Shown here piece by piece: positions 47,112 through 58,576 of a stretch of 64,000 nucleotides of DNA. The stretch comes from Tridacna crocea (taxonomy: Eukaryota; Mollusca; Bivalvia; Cardiida; Cardiidae). Each line of letters opens with the position of its first letter. Position 1 is the stretch's first letter. The stretch covers positions 22,831,231 through 22,895,230 of the forward strand of contig OX031060.1 of assembly GCA_943736015.1 (NCBI GenBank), given 5' to 3'. Under the pieces are notes generated by a model. It was not told the origin of the DNA, did not search any database, and saw only the letters and a list, made by a program, of their open reading frames with translations. Both the position numbers and the translations under genes were made by a program.

Positions 47112-47901
47112 GGCATGTGTTGGCTTTGATATGTGTTACCTGCATTGAATGAAGGATCCATTAAATGAGATATTCGTGTTGTTATAAAAGATTGAGATTT
47201 AAAGGGCTGGCTGAAAGGGGAGGTAGAGGCTAGGGAAATTCATCGGACTTTGGTAAAATTTGAATTTGTTTTGTTGCTTTTAGTCTATTGTGTTTTTAGT
47301 CATATTGGATTTCAGTCATATGAGATATATCAGGGCGTCATTTGCATCTATCAAAGCTGTGTCGGTATTTTATTTACCAGTACATTTGCACATTATTCCA
47401 AACCAATGGATGCTTTCCTACATCCATCAATATTTTTTTGGGGAAAAAAAACTGTTAGTGACGAGAAAGTAATATATCATGTCGCAGTGACTCATCAAAC
47501 CTCAGATAAAAATTGCAACAGCTTGGGAATCGAACCTGTGAACCCCTATTTTACAACCGCCGTTTGTCATGAGGTGAGCAACCAAGCTTAGAATTATGCT
47601 GATGATGTTTCTTGCACTTCATCAGATGTTAAAGATTATGTCAACAAAAATGAAGGTTACTATTTTTTGGTGTTTTAACGCCGACTTGAACATTACTTGA
47701 ATGTAACTAATGGTGCCTGTGAATTTCTATAGATATGAAAACAGAGAGACAGCTACACAGGCAGTGAGTGTGGGAGGGAGGGAGTTTAAGAAAGGGTTTG
47801 ATTTTGACATTTTACTTTATAGTGGAAAGATTGTATTGTGGATGAAGAAATTGATAAATGTGTCAGGCGAATGACAGAAAATGTAGTGCAAGATTGTAAT
47901 A
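47112..47901 (+). repeat. Long-form submonomer, unit 6
   Basis: The B-to-A boundary is at the same position as in unit 5 (near 47232). Confidence 0.77.
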
Positions 47902-50438
47902 GGCATGTGTTGGGTTTAATAAGTGTTACCTGCATTGAATGAAGGATCCATTAAAAGAGATATCCATGTTGTTATAAAAGATGGCGATTTAAAGGGCTGG
48001 CTGTAGGGGGAGGTGGAGGCCAGGGGGATAACTTTTTACCAGTACTTCGCACAATATTGTTCCCATTGACACTGGCAGCCTTTCTCACATAGCCTCGTCG
48101 AAAGAATTATGAGTGCTGAGATAAGATTAAATCCTGTCGCAATAATCGTCATCAATTCTATAGAGCATGTTCTCAGTGTAAGCAAATGTGTCCTTAGTCA
48201 GCAGATTTTACTTTCATCTGAAGAAGGGTGTTTGAGAAGGGTTTTGATTTTGACATTGTTACTTCAGAGTGGAAAGATTGTATTGTGGATGAAGAAATTG
48301 ATAAATGTGTCAGGCTAATGACAGAAAAGGTAGTACTAGATTGTAATAGGCATGTGTTGGGTTTAATATGTGTTACCTGCATTGAATGAAAGATCCATTA
48401 AATGAGATATCCATGTTGTTATAAAAGATGGTGATTTAAAGGGCTGGCTGTAAGGGGAGGTGGAGGTCAGGATAAAACCTTTTACCAGTACTTCGCACAA
48501 TATTGTTCCCATTGACACTGGCAGCCTTTGTCAAATAGATTCGTGGAAAGAATTATGAGTGCTGAGATAAGATTAAATCTTGTCGCAAAAATCATCATGA
48601 ATTCTAAAGAGCATATTCTCAGTCTAAATAGATGTATCCTTAGTCCGCAGATTTTACTTTCACCTGCGAAAGGGAGTTTGAGAGGTTTTTTGACATTTTT
48701 ACTTTATAGTGGAAAGATTGTATTGTGGATTAAGAAATTGATAAATGTGTAAAGCTGATGACAGAAAAGCTTCATGTAGAGTGTAGTAGGCATGTGTTCG
48801 GTTTAATAAACGTTACCTGCATTGAATGAAGGATCCAATCCATTAAATGAGACATCCAAGTTGTTATAAATTGTGATTTAAAGGGCTGGCTGTAAGGGGA
48901 GATGGAGGCAAGTGGAATAACTTTTTACCAGTACTTCGCATACTATTGTTCCCATTGATACTGGCAGCGTTTTTCACATAGCCTTGTGGAAAGAATTATG
49001 AGTGCTGAGATAAGATTAAATCCTGTCGCAATAATCGTCTTTAATTCTATAGAGCATATTCTCAGTCTAAGCAATTGTATCCTTAGTCCGCAGATTTTAC
49101 TTTCACCGGAGAAAGGGAGTTTGAGAAAGGTTTTGATATTGACATTTCCACTTTATAGTGGAAAGATTATATTGTGGATGAAGAAATTGATAAATGTGTA
49201 AGGGTAATGACAAAAGCTAGTGCTAGATTGTAATGTGTTGGGTTTTATATGTGTTACCTGCATTGACTGAAGGATCCATTAAATGAGATATCCATGTTGT
49301 TTTAAAAGATGGCGATTTAAAGTGCTGGCTGTATGGGGAGGTTGGGGTAGGGATAGAACTTTTTACCAGTACTCCGCACAATATTGTTGCTATTGACACT
49401 GGCAGCCTTTTTTTACAAAGTCTCGTCGAAATAATTATGAGTGCTGAGATAAGATTAAATCCTGTCAGATTAATCGTCATCAATTCTATAAAGTATATTC
49501 TCAGTGTAAGCAAATGTATTATCAGTCGGCAGATTTTACTTTCACTTGAGGAAGGGAGTTTGACAAACGTTTTGATTTTGACATTTTTACTTTAGAGTGG
49601 AAAGATTGTATTGTGGATGAAGAAATTCATAAATGCGTGAGGCTAATGACAGAAAAGCTTCTGGAAGATTGTAATAGGCATGTGCTGGGTTTAATAAGTG
49701 TTACCTGCATTGACTGAAGGATCCATTGAATGAAATACCCATGTTGTTATAAAAGATGGCGATTTACAGGGCTGGCTGTAAGGGGAGGTGGAGGCCAGGG
49801 AGATAACTTTTTACCAGTACTTCGCACAATATTGTTCCTATTGACACTGGGAGCCTTTCTCACTTAGCCTCGTCGAAAGAATTATAAGCGCTGAGAAAAG
49901 ATAAAATCCTGTCGCAATAATCGTCATTAATTTTATAGAGCTTATTCTCGGTCTAAATAAATGTATCCTTAGTCCGCAGATTTTACTTTCACTTGAGGAA
50001 GGGAGTTTGACAAACGTTTTGATTTTGACATTTTTTACTTTAAGAGTGGAATGATTATATTGTGGATGAAGAAATTGATAAATGTGTGAGGCTAATGATA
50101 GAAAAGCTAATGCTGGATTGTAATAGGCATGTGTTGGTTTTAATAAGTGTTACCTGCATTGAATGAAGGATCCATTAAATGAGATATCCATGTTGTTATA
50201 AAAGATGGTGATTTATAGGGCTGGCTTTAAGGGGAGGTGGAGGCCAGGGGATAACTTTTTACCAGTACTTCGCACAGTATTGCTTCCATTGACACTGGCA
50301 GCCTTTCTCACATACCCTCGTCGAAAGAATTATGAGTACTGAGATAAGATTAAATCCTGTCGCAATAATTATCATCAATTCTATAGAGCATATTCTCAGT
50401 CTAAGCAAATGTAGTCGGCAGATTTTAATTTCACCTAG
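47902..50438 (+). repeat. Submonomer block across units 6/7 (6 copies)
   Basis: The s2 copy is again AGATTAATCG; s4 has GAGTACTGAG as in units 1-3. All B-specific markers are absent. Confidence 0.92.
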
Positions 50439-53247
50439 GGGGATACATTTCCAGTCTGTATCTATTTATTCCTGGAAGGGTTGTTATGTGCAAAAAGACA
50501 TTGTAACTGTTTGTAAAGAACAATGATGAAAAAAAAAAAAAAAAAACACGAAATTTGTGAGCAGTAGATTTTGATAGCTATGTGCTTAGAATTTGCAGAA
50601 GTTAATTTCAAGAATATCGATATTTTCTAGACAGTTTTGGATTCAATTAAAAAAAGTTGTAAACTATTTTGAGGGAGATCAGTGCCTTCTTTTACCAGTA
50701 CTTTGCACAATATTGTTCCCATTGGCACTTGCTGCTTTCTTTGATCCGAGTCTACAAACGCTTCAGAATCAACCAGTTCCTTGTTTCTGATACTTCATTC
50801 AGCTTTAATGTTAGTCACTGAGATAAAACTTACCTCTGGAATTATTCGATATGATTAACCACTTGTAACCATTTTTGGTCCCTTGTATGTGTGTTTCTGT
50901 AAGATGTATCGTCGGTCTGTGAAATGCAAATGTCTAGAAATTTGATTTTATTTTCAATTTAAGGAAATGCCATGCGTTACCCCCTTCAATTTGTTCGATT
51001 TACCTTCAGTCGAAGTGTTGTACATTTAGTACGAGAAATATTTCTTTTTGTTTGAGTTTACACCTTTAGCTGTAATTGCTTGAAATTGCTTGTCAGTAGG
51101 CCCTAAAACTGTATTTCTACCTTTTTTTGACAGTACAAGTTCTTAAACCAGTACCCCCAGTTGGCGATTTCAAACCCACAAGGCCTAAAACCAACCAACA
51201 GGCAGTTGCAAGCATATTGGGCCCTGGAATTGTATCCTCAGTTCGTGGAATGTTTCCCCAATCTATTTCAAATCCTCGTAGACTTTGAAATTGTTCTATA
51301 CCCAGTTGAATGTACACCCAGGCCCTAAACCACTGCCTCACTCTCGTGGTATTGTTTGCACAGTTTGCCCATACACTTTTTTCCTGACATGTACTTAAAA
51401 TCTGTAAGATTTCAGAGAGAATCCCAAATTTAACTTGTCTTCCAGTCTTAAAACATTAGTCAGCCCAATGAACCCAAGTTAGCAACTGAACACCCCCAGT
51501 CTATGAGTCCCTCGGATACACCATAAGGCCCTGAAGCTGTGTTCTGTCTGAAAATCCACCCTTTTTCAATTCCCTTACCTTCTTGATGTACCCACAGTTC
51601 GAAGATGTCCATTGGTTACTGCAACAGCTCGCGTTATGTTATTTTAGGAATCGAGACGTAGCCTTGGTGAGATGTTACTGCAACTGTTTGCGTTATGGTA
51701 TTTCAGGAATCGAGATGGTAGCCTTGGTGAGATGTATCAGTAAGCTATAAACCAGTGTCCTTCCAGAGATTTTACTCCCTACCTGTTAGCCTGCAATCCC
51801 CTGTCGGAAAGATATTCGCTTGGATCCTTGTACTTCATCTCAGACGGTGAAAGATATTCTCAGTTTGATGCTCCTTCCAATCTTGTAACAATGTCCCTTC
51901 TATTATTTCAAACCAATGCCGTATGCCTGTATCCGTGGTCTGTCAGTTGGACAGATATAACCTCAGAATTTACAACTATGCCCTCACCGGTGATTTAGCC
52001 CCAGTCAGCTTGTTTATTCTGCTTCCTTCAAATTAGAACGTAACTTAATTGAATGTACCTTCCAACGATAAAGCTATGCCCCTGTTGTTTCACCGATAAG
52101 TCTTTGGCCTCAACGTCTTCTTTATGATCTTAACCCTTAGTCTGAACGGCCTGAAATAATGTATTCGCCCTCATGTTTCATCTCACACACTCTATCTCTT
52201 CTCCTTTTCTTTATTTATTTCTATCCCTCTTTTTGCAATTTCTGTTTTTCTTCACCTCTCTCCATTTAATTTTGTGTATCTCTATTGTTTCTCTTTCTCT
52301 GTGTCTCTCACACTCTATCTACTGCCTTCCGAACTCTTTTTTACTACTCTCTGTCCCTCATTTTATCTTTCTCTCAACACTGTTTTCCACGCTCAGTCTC
52401 TCGCTGTTTCTCTGTTTCTCTGTCTGTTTGTCTGTCTCTCTCGCTTTCTGTCTTTCTCTTGCTCTGTGTATCACTCTATACCCCTTTCCATTTCTATTCC
52501 TGCTCTTCTTTTATTTCTTTCCTCTTTCTACCTGTATCTCACTGCCTTCTTTCACACAGTCTCTTTATCTCTGTTGCTTTCTGTCTCTTCCGCTATTCAA
52601 CCATCTTCTGTCTCATTTTCCTATCACTCCCTATTCTGTTATGTTCTCTCTGTCTCTCTTTATTTCTCTTTGCTTCCTGCAAACTTTACTCTTGTCTCTC
52701 CATCCTATCAATCTCTTTCGCTTTTTTCCCTATTATCTATCTTACTATCTATATATCTATCTCTATCTGTCTATCTATCTATCTATCAATCTATCTATCT
52801 ATCTATCTGTCTATCTATAAAGACTGCTTTCTCTGACCACACGATGTCCATCCTTTGCCTCCAAAAATGTACGTCCTACAATAAATTAGCTTCTTTTCTT
52901 CATATCTTCCTCAGTCTGCATGATTAATCGTTTCTCATTCGATATGATGCTCCTTCAGTCCGTAATTTTGAGTGTAATCTAACTATATTATCATTCGAAT
53001 ATTTTAGAATGAAATGTTATGGTGTTACTAGCACATTTGAGACATCCTGGCAAGATCTTACAAGATTACGTAATCACCCTGTAGATTTCTACATACGACC
53101 AATTTAAATTCCCTATCGACATCAGCTATTTACCTAATGAATGCCGAAAAAGCCAAGGTTCCCATTTTATGATCTAAAGCATCTATCTATTGGAAATAAG
53201 TCATAAAAATAAACGTAGGATTCTCAATGCTATAAGTGTGCAGTATT
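50439..53247 (+). repeat. Unit 7 spacer
   Basis: Type A throughout, with GTACGTCCTAC as in units 1 and 3 but GAATGCCG near 53140 as in the others. The 59 bp duplication begins near 51615. No gene seen. Confidence 0.75.
52173..52818 (+). repeat. Pyrimidine tract with TATC microsatellite, unit 7
   Basis: The TATC array is 52734-52818, 85 bases. The tract is fully type A, so the B patch further downstream in this unit does not reach it. Confidence 0.9.
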
Positions 53248-53505
53248 GATTGAAGAGTGTTAAAAGTTCGATTTCAATATTAGTTCAGTTCATATTGCGG
53301 CGGCCCGTGAACTTGTCCTCTCCTGCAATTACTTTTACCAGTATTCCGCACAATATTCTTTCCAAGGCACTGACTACTTTTCAACATAAGAATCGTCAAA
53401 ATAATGATAAAGGATGAGAAATGAATCATATCGCAATGACTGTAAGCAATTTGCGGAAAAAATCGACCGAGGCGGGAATAAAACTAGCAGCTCCGTGTTC
53501 TCGAT
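53248..53505 (-). mobile_element. SINE-like copy A, unit 7
   Basis: Type A sequence with the decayed B box, showing that the B patch of this unit begins only further downstream. Confidence 0.65.
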
Positions 53506-53601
53506 TTTTTTATGGTTCTCTTTATCCAGTACTCATCGTAATATTATATCCACTGGCTGCTGCCTCACATGCTCAATGTCATAAACATCAAAACATTATT
53601 C

Positions 53602-53604
<3 letters not shown>

Positions 53605-53650
<46 letters not shown>
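53605..53650 (+). repeat. (AG)23 microsatellite, unit 7
   Basis: Perfect repeat, 46 bases. Confidence 0.95.
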
Positions 53651-53653
<3 letters not shown>

Positions 53654-54010
53654 TTTAAATGGAAAGTTGGAAAGCGCTTTTGATTTCGACACTTTTACCT
53701 TATAGTAGCAGGATTGCACTTTGGATAAAGAAATTGTTAAGTTTGGAAAGATTAATGACAGAAAAGAGAATTTTATGTTTCGTCCTATTTTAATAGGTAT
53801 GCGTTAAAAAGTGTTCTGAAAGTAAATATAAGGGTTAATGTTTTAGCCGTCGTCCTCTTTTCCACGTAATTACCGTTAAAACAATGAACAGCACTGAGAC
53901 AGCAGACGGGCAATTGATTTCATCAAATCTTGCGAACTAGGGATTGGCTACCCCCTTGTCTCTAGAACTACGGATAAACGACTGAGTTATCGAACTAGTG
54001 TTTGACAATC

Positions 54011-54793
54011 GATTGATTGATTGATTGACTATATGTGTTTAACACCGTTTTCAACGATATTCGAGTTATATTGCGGCGGCCAGTTCTCTTGCCTATGCGT
54101 TCCTATAGTTTCAGTAACTAGTACTTTTCACGATATTCTTCCCAAGCCATTGACTGCTTTTCCACATAATTATAGTCAAAACTGCTGCTCAGAAAAATTA
54201 ATGCTACCACAGTGAGCATTATCAACCCTCGGAAAGAAATGACCGAGCAGGGGATACAAACCAGCCAAGCAGTGCCTCAAGCTCCGGGCAATGCAGACCG
54301 AATACCTTTTTAAGAATCTTTGGAAGGTGAAGACAATGTGTTGATTTGAAAATGCTGTGAAGTATTTCAGGTAAATAAAAGAAGGGGGACTGAATTGGAT
54401 GATTGATTGATTGCATGTGGTTTAACACCGTTTTCAACAATATTTCAATTATATCGCGGCGGCCAGTGCACCTACCCATACTTTACTGAAGGTTCAGTAA
54501 CCAGTCCTTTGTACGATATCTTCCAGATGCAAATTACTCCTTTTCAACATAACTATTATTAAAAGTGGTTTCGAGAGGCTAGCGAAGAACCAATCCTGTC
54601 GCAAAAATTATTATCAAACCTCGGAAAGACATGGCCGAGTAGGGGAATCAAACCAGCTTACCCATGTCTCAAGTTCTATAGGCTATCGACCGAATTGATA
54701 TTCGAAAATCTCTGTAGTGAAAGAAAAGTTTTGATTTTGGAATCGTGTGAAAGATTTTCAGATTTATCAAAGAAAGGTAACTAATTTGAATGG
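54011..54793 (-). mobile_element. Tandem SINE-like pair, unit 7 (A/B hybrid)
   Basis: The first copy is type A (four GATT, GACCGAGCAG, no TTCTTGATT). From 54514 the second copy becomes type B (TACGATATCTTCCAGATGC, then GGAATCGTG). The A-to-B switch lies between about 54413 and 54514, inside the second SINE copy. Confidence 0.75.
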
Positions 54794-55249
54794 AAAAAAA
54801 GATGTTTTCCTGAACTCTTCAAGAGTTTGCTATAACTTAACACAAAGCCATGGCGTTTTTTCAACGCTTTTTAATAATTGCTTTGATGATGATGTTGATG
54901 ATTATAATAATGGTGATGGTAGTTTCGATGGTTGAGTTGGTAGTGATGGTGGTAAAGCCGATACCGGATTTAGTAGTGGGCATAAATGTGTTTGTTTTCT
55001 TGGTGTTTTAAGGCCGACTTGAACATTACTTGTATGTTACTAATTGTGCACCTGGATTTTTAGAGACATTAAAACCGAGAGACAGCAACAGAGAGGCAGT
55101 GAGTGTGAGAGGGAGTGAGTTTGAGAAAGGTTTTAAATTTAACAATATTTACTTAATAGTGGAAAGGTCGTATTGTGGATGAAGAAATTGTTAAATTTGT
55201 AAGCTAATGACAGAAAAGCGAAATATCTATACTGTGCTAGATTTCAATA

Positions 55250-56039
55250 GGCATGTGTTGGCTTTGATATGTGTTACCTGCATTGAATGAAGGATCCATT
55301 AAATGAGATACCCTTGTTATTATAAAAGATTGAGATTTAAAGGGCTGGCTGTAAGGGGAGGTGGAGGCCAGGGAAATTCATCGGACTTTGGTAAAATTTG
55401 AATTTGTTTTGTTGCTTTTAGTCTATTGTGTTTTTAGTCATATTGGATTTCAGTCATATGAGATATATCAGGGCGTCATTTGCATCTATCAAAGCTGTGT
55501 CGGTATTTTATTTACCAGTACATTTGCACATTATTCCAAACCAATGGATGCTTTCCTACATCCATCAATATTTTTTTGGGGAAAAAAAACTGTTAGTGAC
55601 GAGAAAGTAATATATCATGTCGCAGTGACTCATCAAACCTCAGATAAAAATTGCAACAGCTTGGGAATCGAACCTGTGAACCCCTATTTTACAACCGCCG
55701 TTTGTCATGAGGTGAGCAACCAAGCTTAGAATTATGCTGATGATGTTTCTTGCACTTCATCAGATGTTAAAGATTATGTCAACAAAAATGAAGGTTACTA
55801 TTTTTTGGTGTTTTAACGCCGACTTGAACATTACTTGAATGTAACTAATGGTGCCTGTGAATTTCTATAGATATGAAAACCGAGAGACAGCTACACAGGC
55901 AGTGAGTGTGGGAGGGAGGGAGTTTAAGAAAGGGTTTGATTTTGACATTTTACTTTATAGTGGAAAGATTGTATTGTGGATGAAGAAATTGATAAATGTG
56001 TCAGGCGAATGACAGAAAATGTAGTGCAAGATTGTAATA
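55250..56039 (+). repeat. Long-form submonomer, unit 7
   Basis: Fully type A (ATACCCTTGTTATTATAAAAG), with AAAACCGAGAG as in unit 1. Confidence 0.75.
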
Positions 56040-58576
56040 GGCATGTGTTGGGTTTAATAAGTGTTACCTGCATTGAATGAAGGATCCATTAAAAGAGATA
56101 TCCATGTTGTTATAAAAGATGGCGATTTAAAGGGCTGGCTGTAGGGGGAGGTGGAGGCCAGGGGGATAACTTTTTACCAGTACTTCGCACAATATTGTTC
56201 CCATTGACACTGGCAGCCTTTCTCACATAGCCTCGTCGAAAGAATTATGAGTGCTGAGATAAGATTAAATCCTGTCGCAATAATCGTCATCAATTCTATA
56301 GAGCATGTTCTCAGTGTAAGCAAATGTGTCCTTAGTCAGCAGATTTTACTTTCATCTGAAGAAGGGTGTTTGAGAAGGGTTTTGATTTTGACATTGTTAC
56401 TTCAGAGTGGAAAGATTGTATTGTGGATGAAGAAATTGATAAATGTGTCAGGCTAATGACAGAAAAGGTAGTACTAGATTGTAATAGGCATGTGTTGGGT
56501 TTAATATGTGTTACCTGCATTGAATGAAAGATCCATTAAATGAGATATCCATGTTGTTATAAAAGATGGTGATTTAAAGGGCTGGCTGTAAGGGGAGGTG
56601 GAGGTCAGGATAAAACCTTTTACCAGTACTTCGCACAATATTGTTCCCATTGACACTGGCAGCCTTTGTCAAATAGATTCGTGGAAAGAATTATGAGTGC
56701 TGAGATAAGATTAAATCTTGTCGCAAAAATCATCATGAATTCTAAAGAGCATATTCTCAGTCTAAATAGATGTATCCTTAGTCCGCAGATTTTACTTTCA
56801 CCTGCGAAAGGGAGTTTGAGAGGTTTTTTGACATTTTTACTTTATAGTGGAAAGATTGTATTGTGGATTAAGAAATTGATAAATGTGTAAAGCTGATGAC
56901 AGAAAAGCTTCATGTAGAGTGTAGTAGGCATGTGTTCGGTTTAATAAACGTTACCTGCATTGAATGAAGGATCCAATCCATTAAATGAGACATCCAAGTT
57001 GTTATAAATTGTGATTTAAAGGGCTGGCTGTAAGGGGAGATGGAGGCAAGTGGAATAACTTTTTACCAGTACTTCGCATACTATTGTTCCCATTGATACT
57101 GGCAGCGTTTTTCACATAGCCTTGTGGAAAGAATTATGAGTGCTGAGATAAGATTAAATCCTGTCGCAATAATCGTCTTTAATTCTATAGAGCATATTCT
57201 CAGTCTAAGCAATTGTATCCTTAGTCCGCAGATTTTACTTTCACCGGAGAAAGGGAGTTTGAGAAAGGTTTTGATATTGACATTTCCACTTTATAGTGGA
57301 AAGATTATATTGTGGATGAAGAAATTGATAAATGTGTAAGGGTAATGACAAAAGCTAGTGCTAGATTGTAATGTGTTGGGTTTTATATGTGTTACCTGCA
57401 TTGACTGAAGGATCCATTAAATGAGATATCCATGTTGTTTTAAAAGATGGCGATTTAAAGTGCTGGCTGTATGGGGAGGTTGGGGTAGGGATAGAACTTT
57501 TTACCAGTACTCCGCACAATATTGTTCCTATTGACACTGGCAGCCTTTTTTTACAAAGTCTCGTCGAAATAATTATGAGTGCTGAGATAAGATTAAATCC
57601 TGTCAGAATAATCGTCATCAATTCTATAAAGTATATTCTCAGTGTAAGCAAATGTATTATCAGTCGGCAGATTTTACTTTCACTTGAGGAAGGGAGTTTG
57701 ACAAACGTTTTGATTTTGACATTTTTACTTTAGAGTGGAAAGATTGTATTGTGGATGAAGAAATTCATAAATGCGTGAGGCTAATGACAGAAAAGCTTCT
57801 GGAAGATTGTAATAGGCATGTGCTGGGTTTAATAAGTGTTACCTGCATTGACTGAAGGATCCATTGAATGAAATACCCATGTTGTTATAAAAGATGGCGA
57901 TTTACAGGGCTGGCTGTAAGGGGAGGTGGAGGCCAGGGAGATAACTTTTTACCAGTACTTCGCACAATATTGTTCCTATTGACACTGGGAGCCTTTCTCA
58001 CTTAGCCTCGTCGAAAGAATTATAAGCGCTGAGAAAAGATAAAATCCTGTCGCAATAATCGTCATTAATTTTATAGAGCTTATTCTCGGTCTAAATAAAT
58101 GTATCCTTAGTCCGCAGATTTTACTTTCACTTGAGGAAGGGAGTTTGACAAACGTTTTGATTTTGACATTTTTTACTTTAAGAGTGGAATGATTATATTG
58201 TGGATGAAGAAATTGATAAATGTGTGAGGCTAATGATAGAAAAGCTAATGCTAGATTGTAATAGGCATGTGTTGGTTTTAATAAGTGTTACCTGCATTGA
58301 ATGAAGGATCCATTAAATGAGATATCCATGTTGTTATAAAAGATGGTGATTTATGGGGCTGGCTTTAAGGGGAGGTGGAGGCCAGGGGATAACTTTTTAC
58401 CAGTACTTCGCACAGTATTGCTTCCATTGACACTGGCAGCCTTTCTCACATAGCCTCGTCGAAAGAATTATGAGTGCTGAGATAAGATTAAATCCTGTCG
58501 CAATAATTATCATCAATTCTATAGAGCATATTCTCAGTCTAAGCAAATGTAGTCGGCAGATTTTAATTTCACCTAG
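56040..58576 (+). repeat. Submonomer block across units 7/8 (6 copies)
   Basis: The s2 and s4 copies resemble those of unit 4 (TTGTTCCTATT, TTATGGGGCTGG). The s3 tail has GCTAGATTG near 58250, shared with units 5 and 6. Confidence 0.92.

Larger units (their letters stand above)
40668..48788 (+). repeat. Macrosatellite unit 6 (type B middle)
   Basis: Length 8121, the shortest full unit. The B haplotype runs from about 41953 to 47232 and is almost identical to that of unit 5 apart from the GA and poly-A lengths and a few substitutions (for example GTGCATTATTG near 45104). Its left kilobase instead matches units 3 and 7. Confidence 0.95.
48789..56926 (+). repeat. Macrosatellite unit 7 (type A with B patch)
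   Basis: Length 8138. It is type A except for 54514-54981, where consecutive diagnostic positions are type B. It has a private CCTTTGCCTCC near 52854 and a 23-repeat AG tract. Confidence 0.95.
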
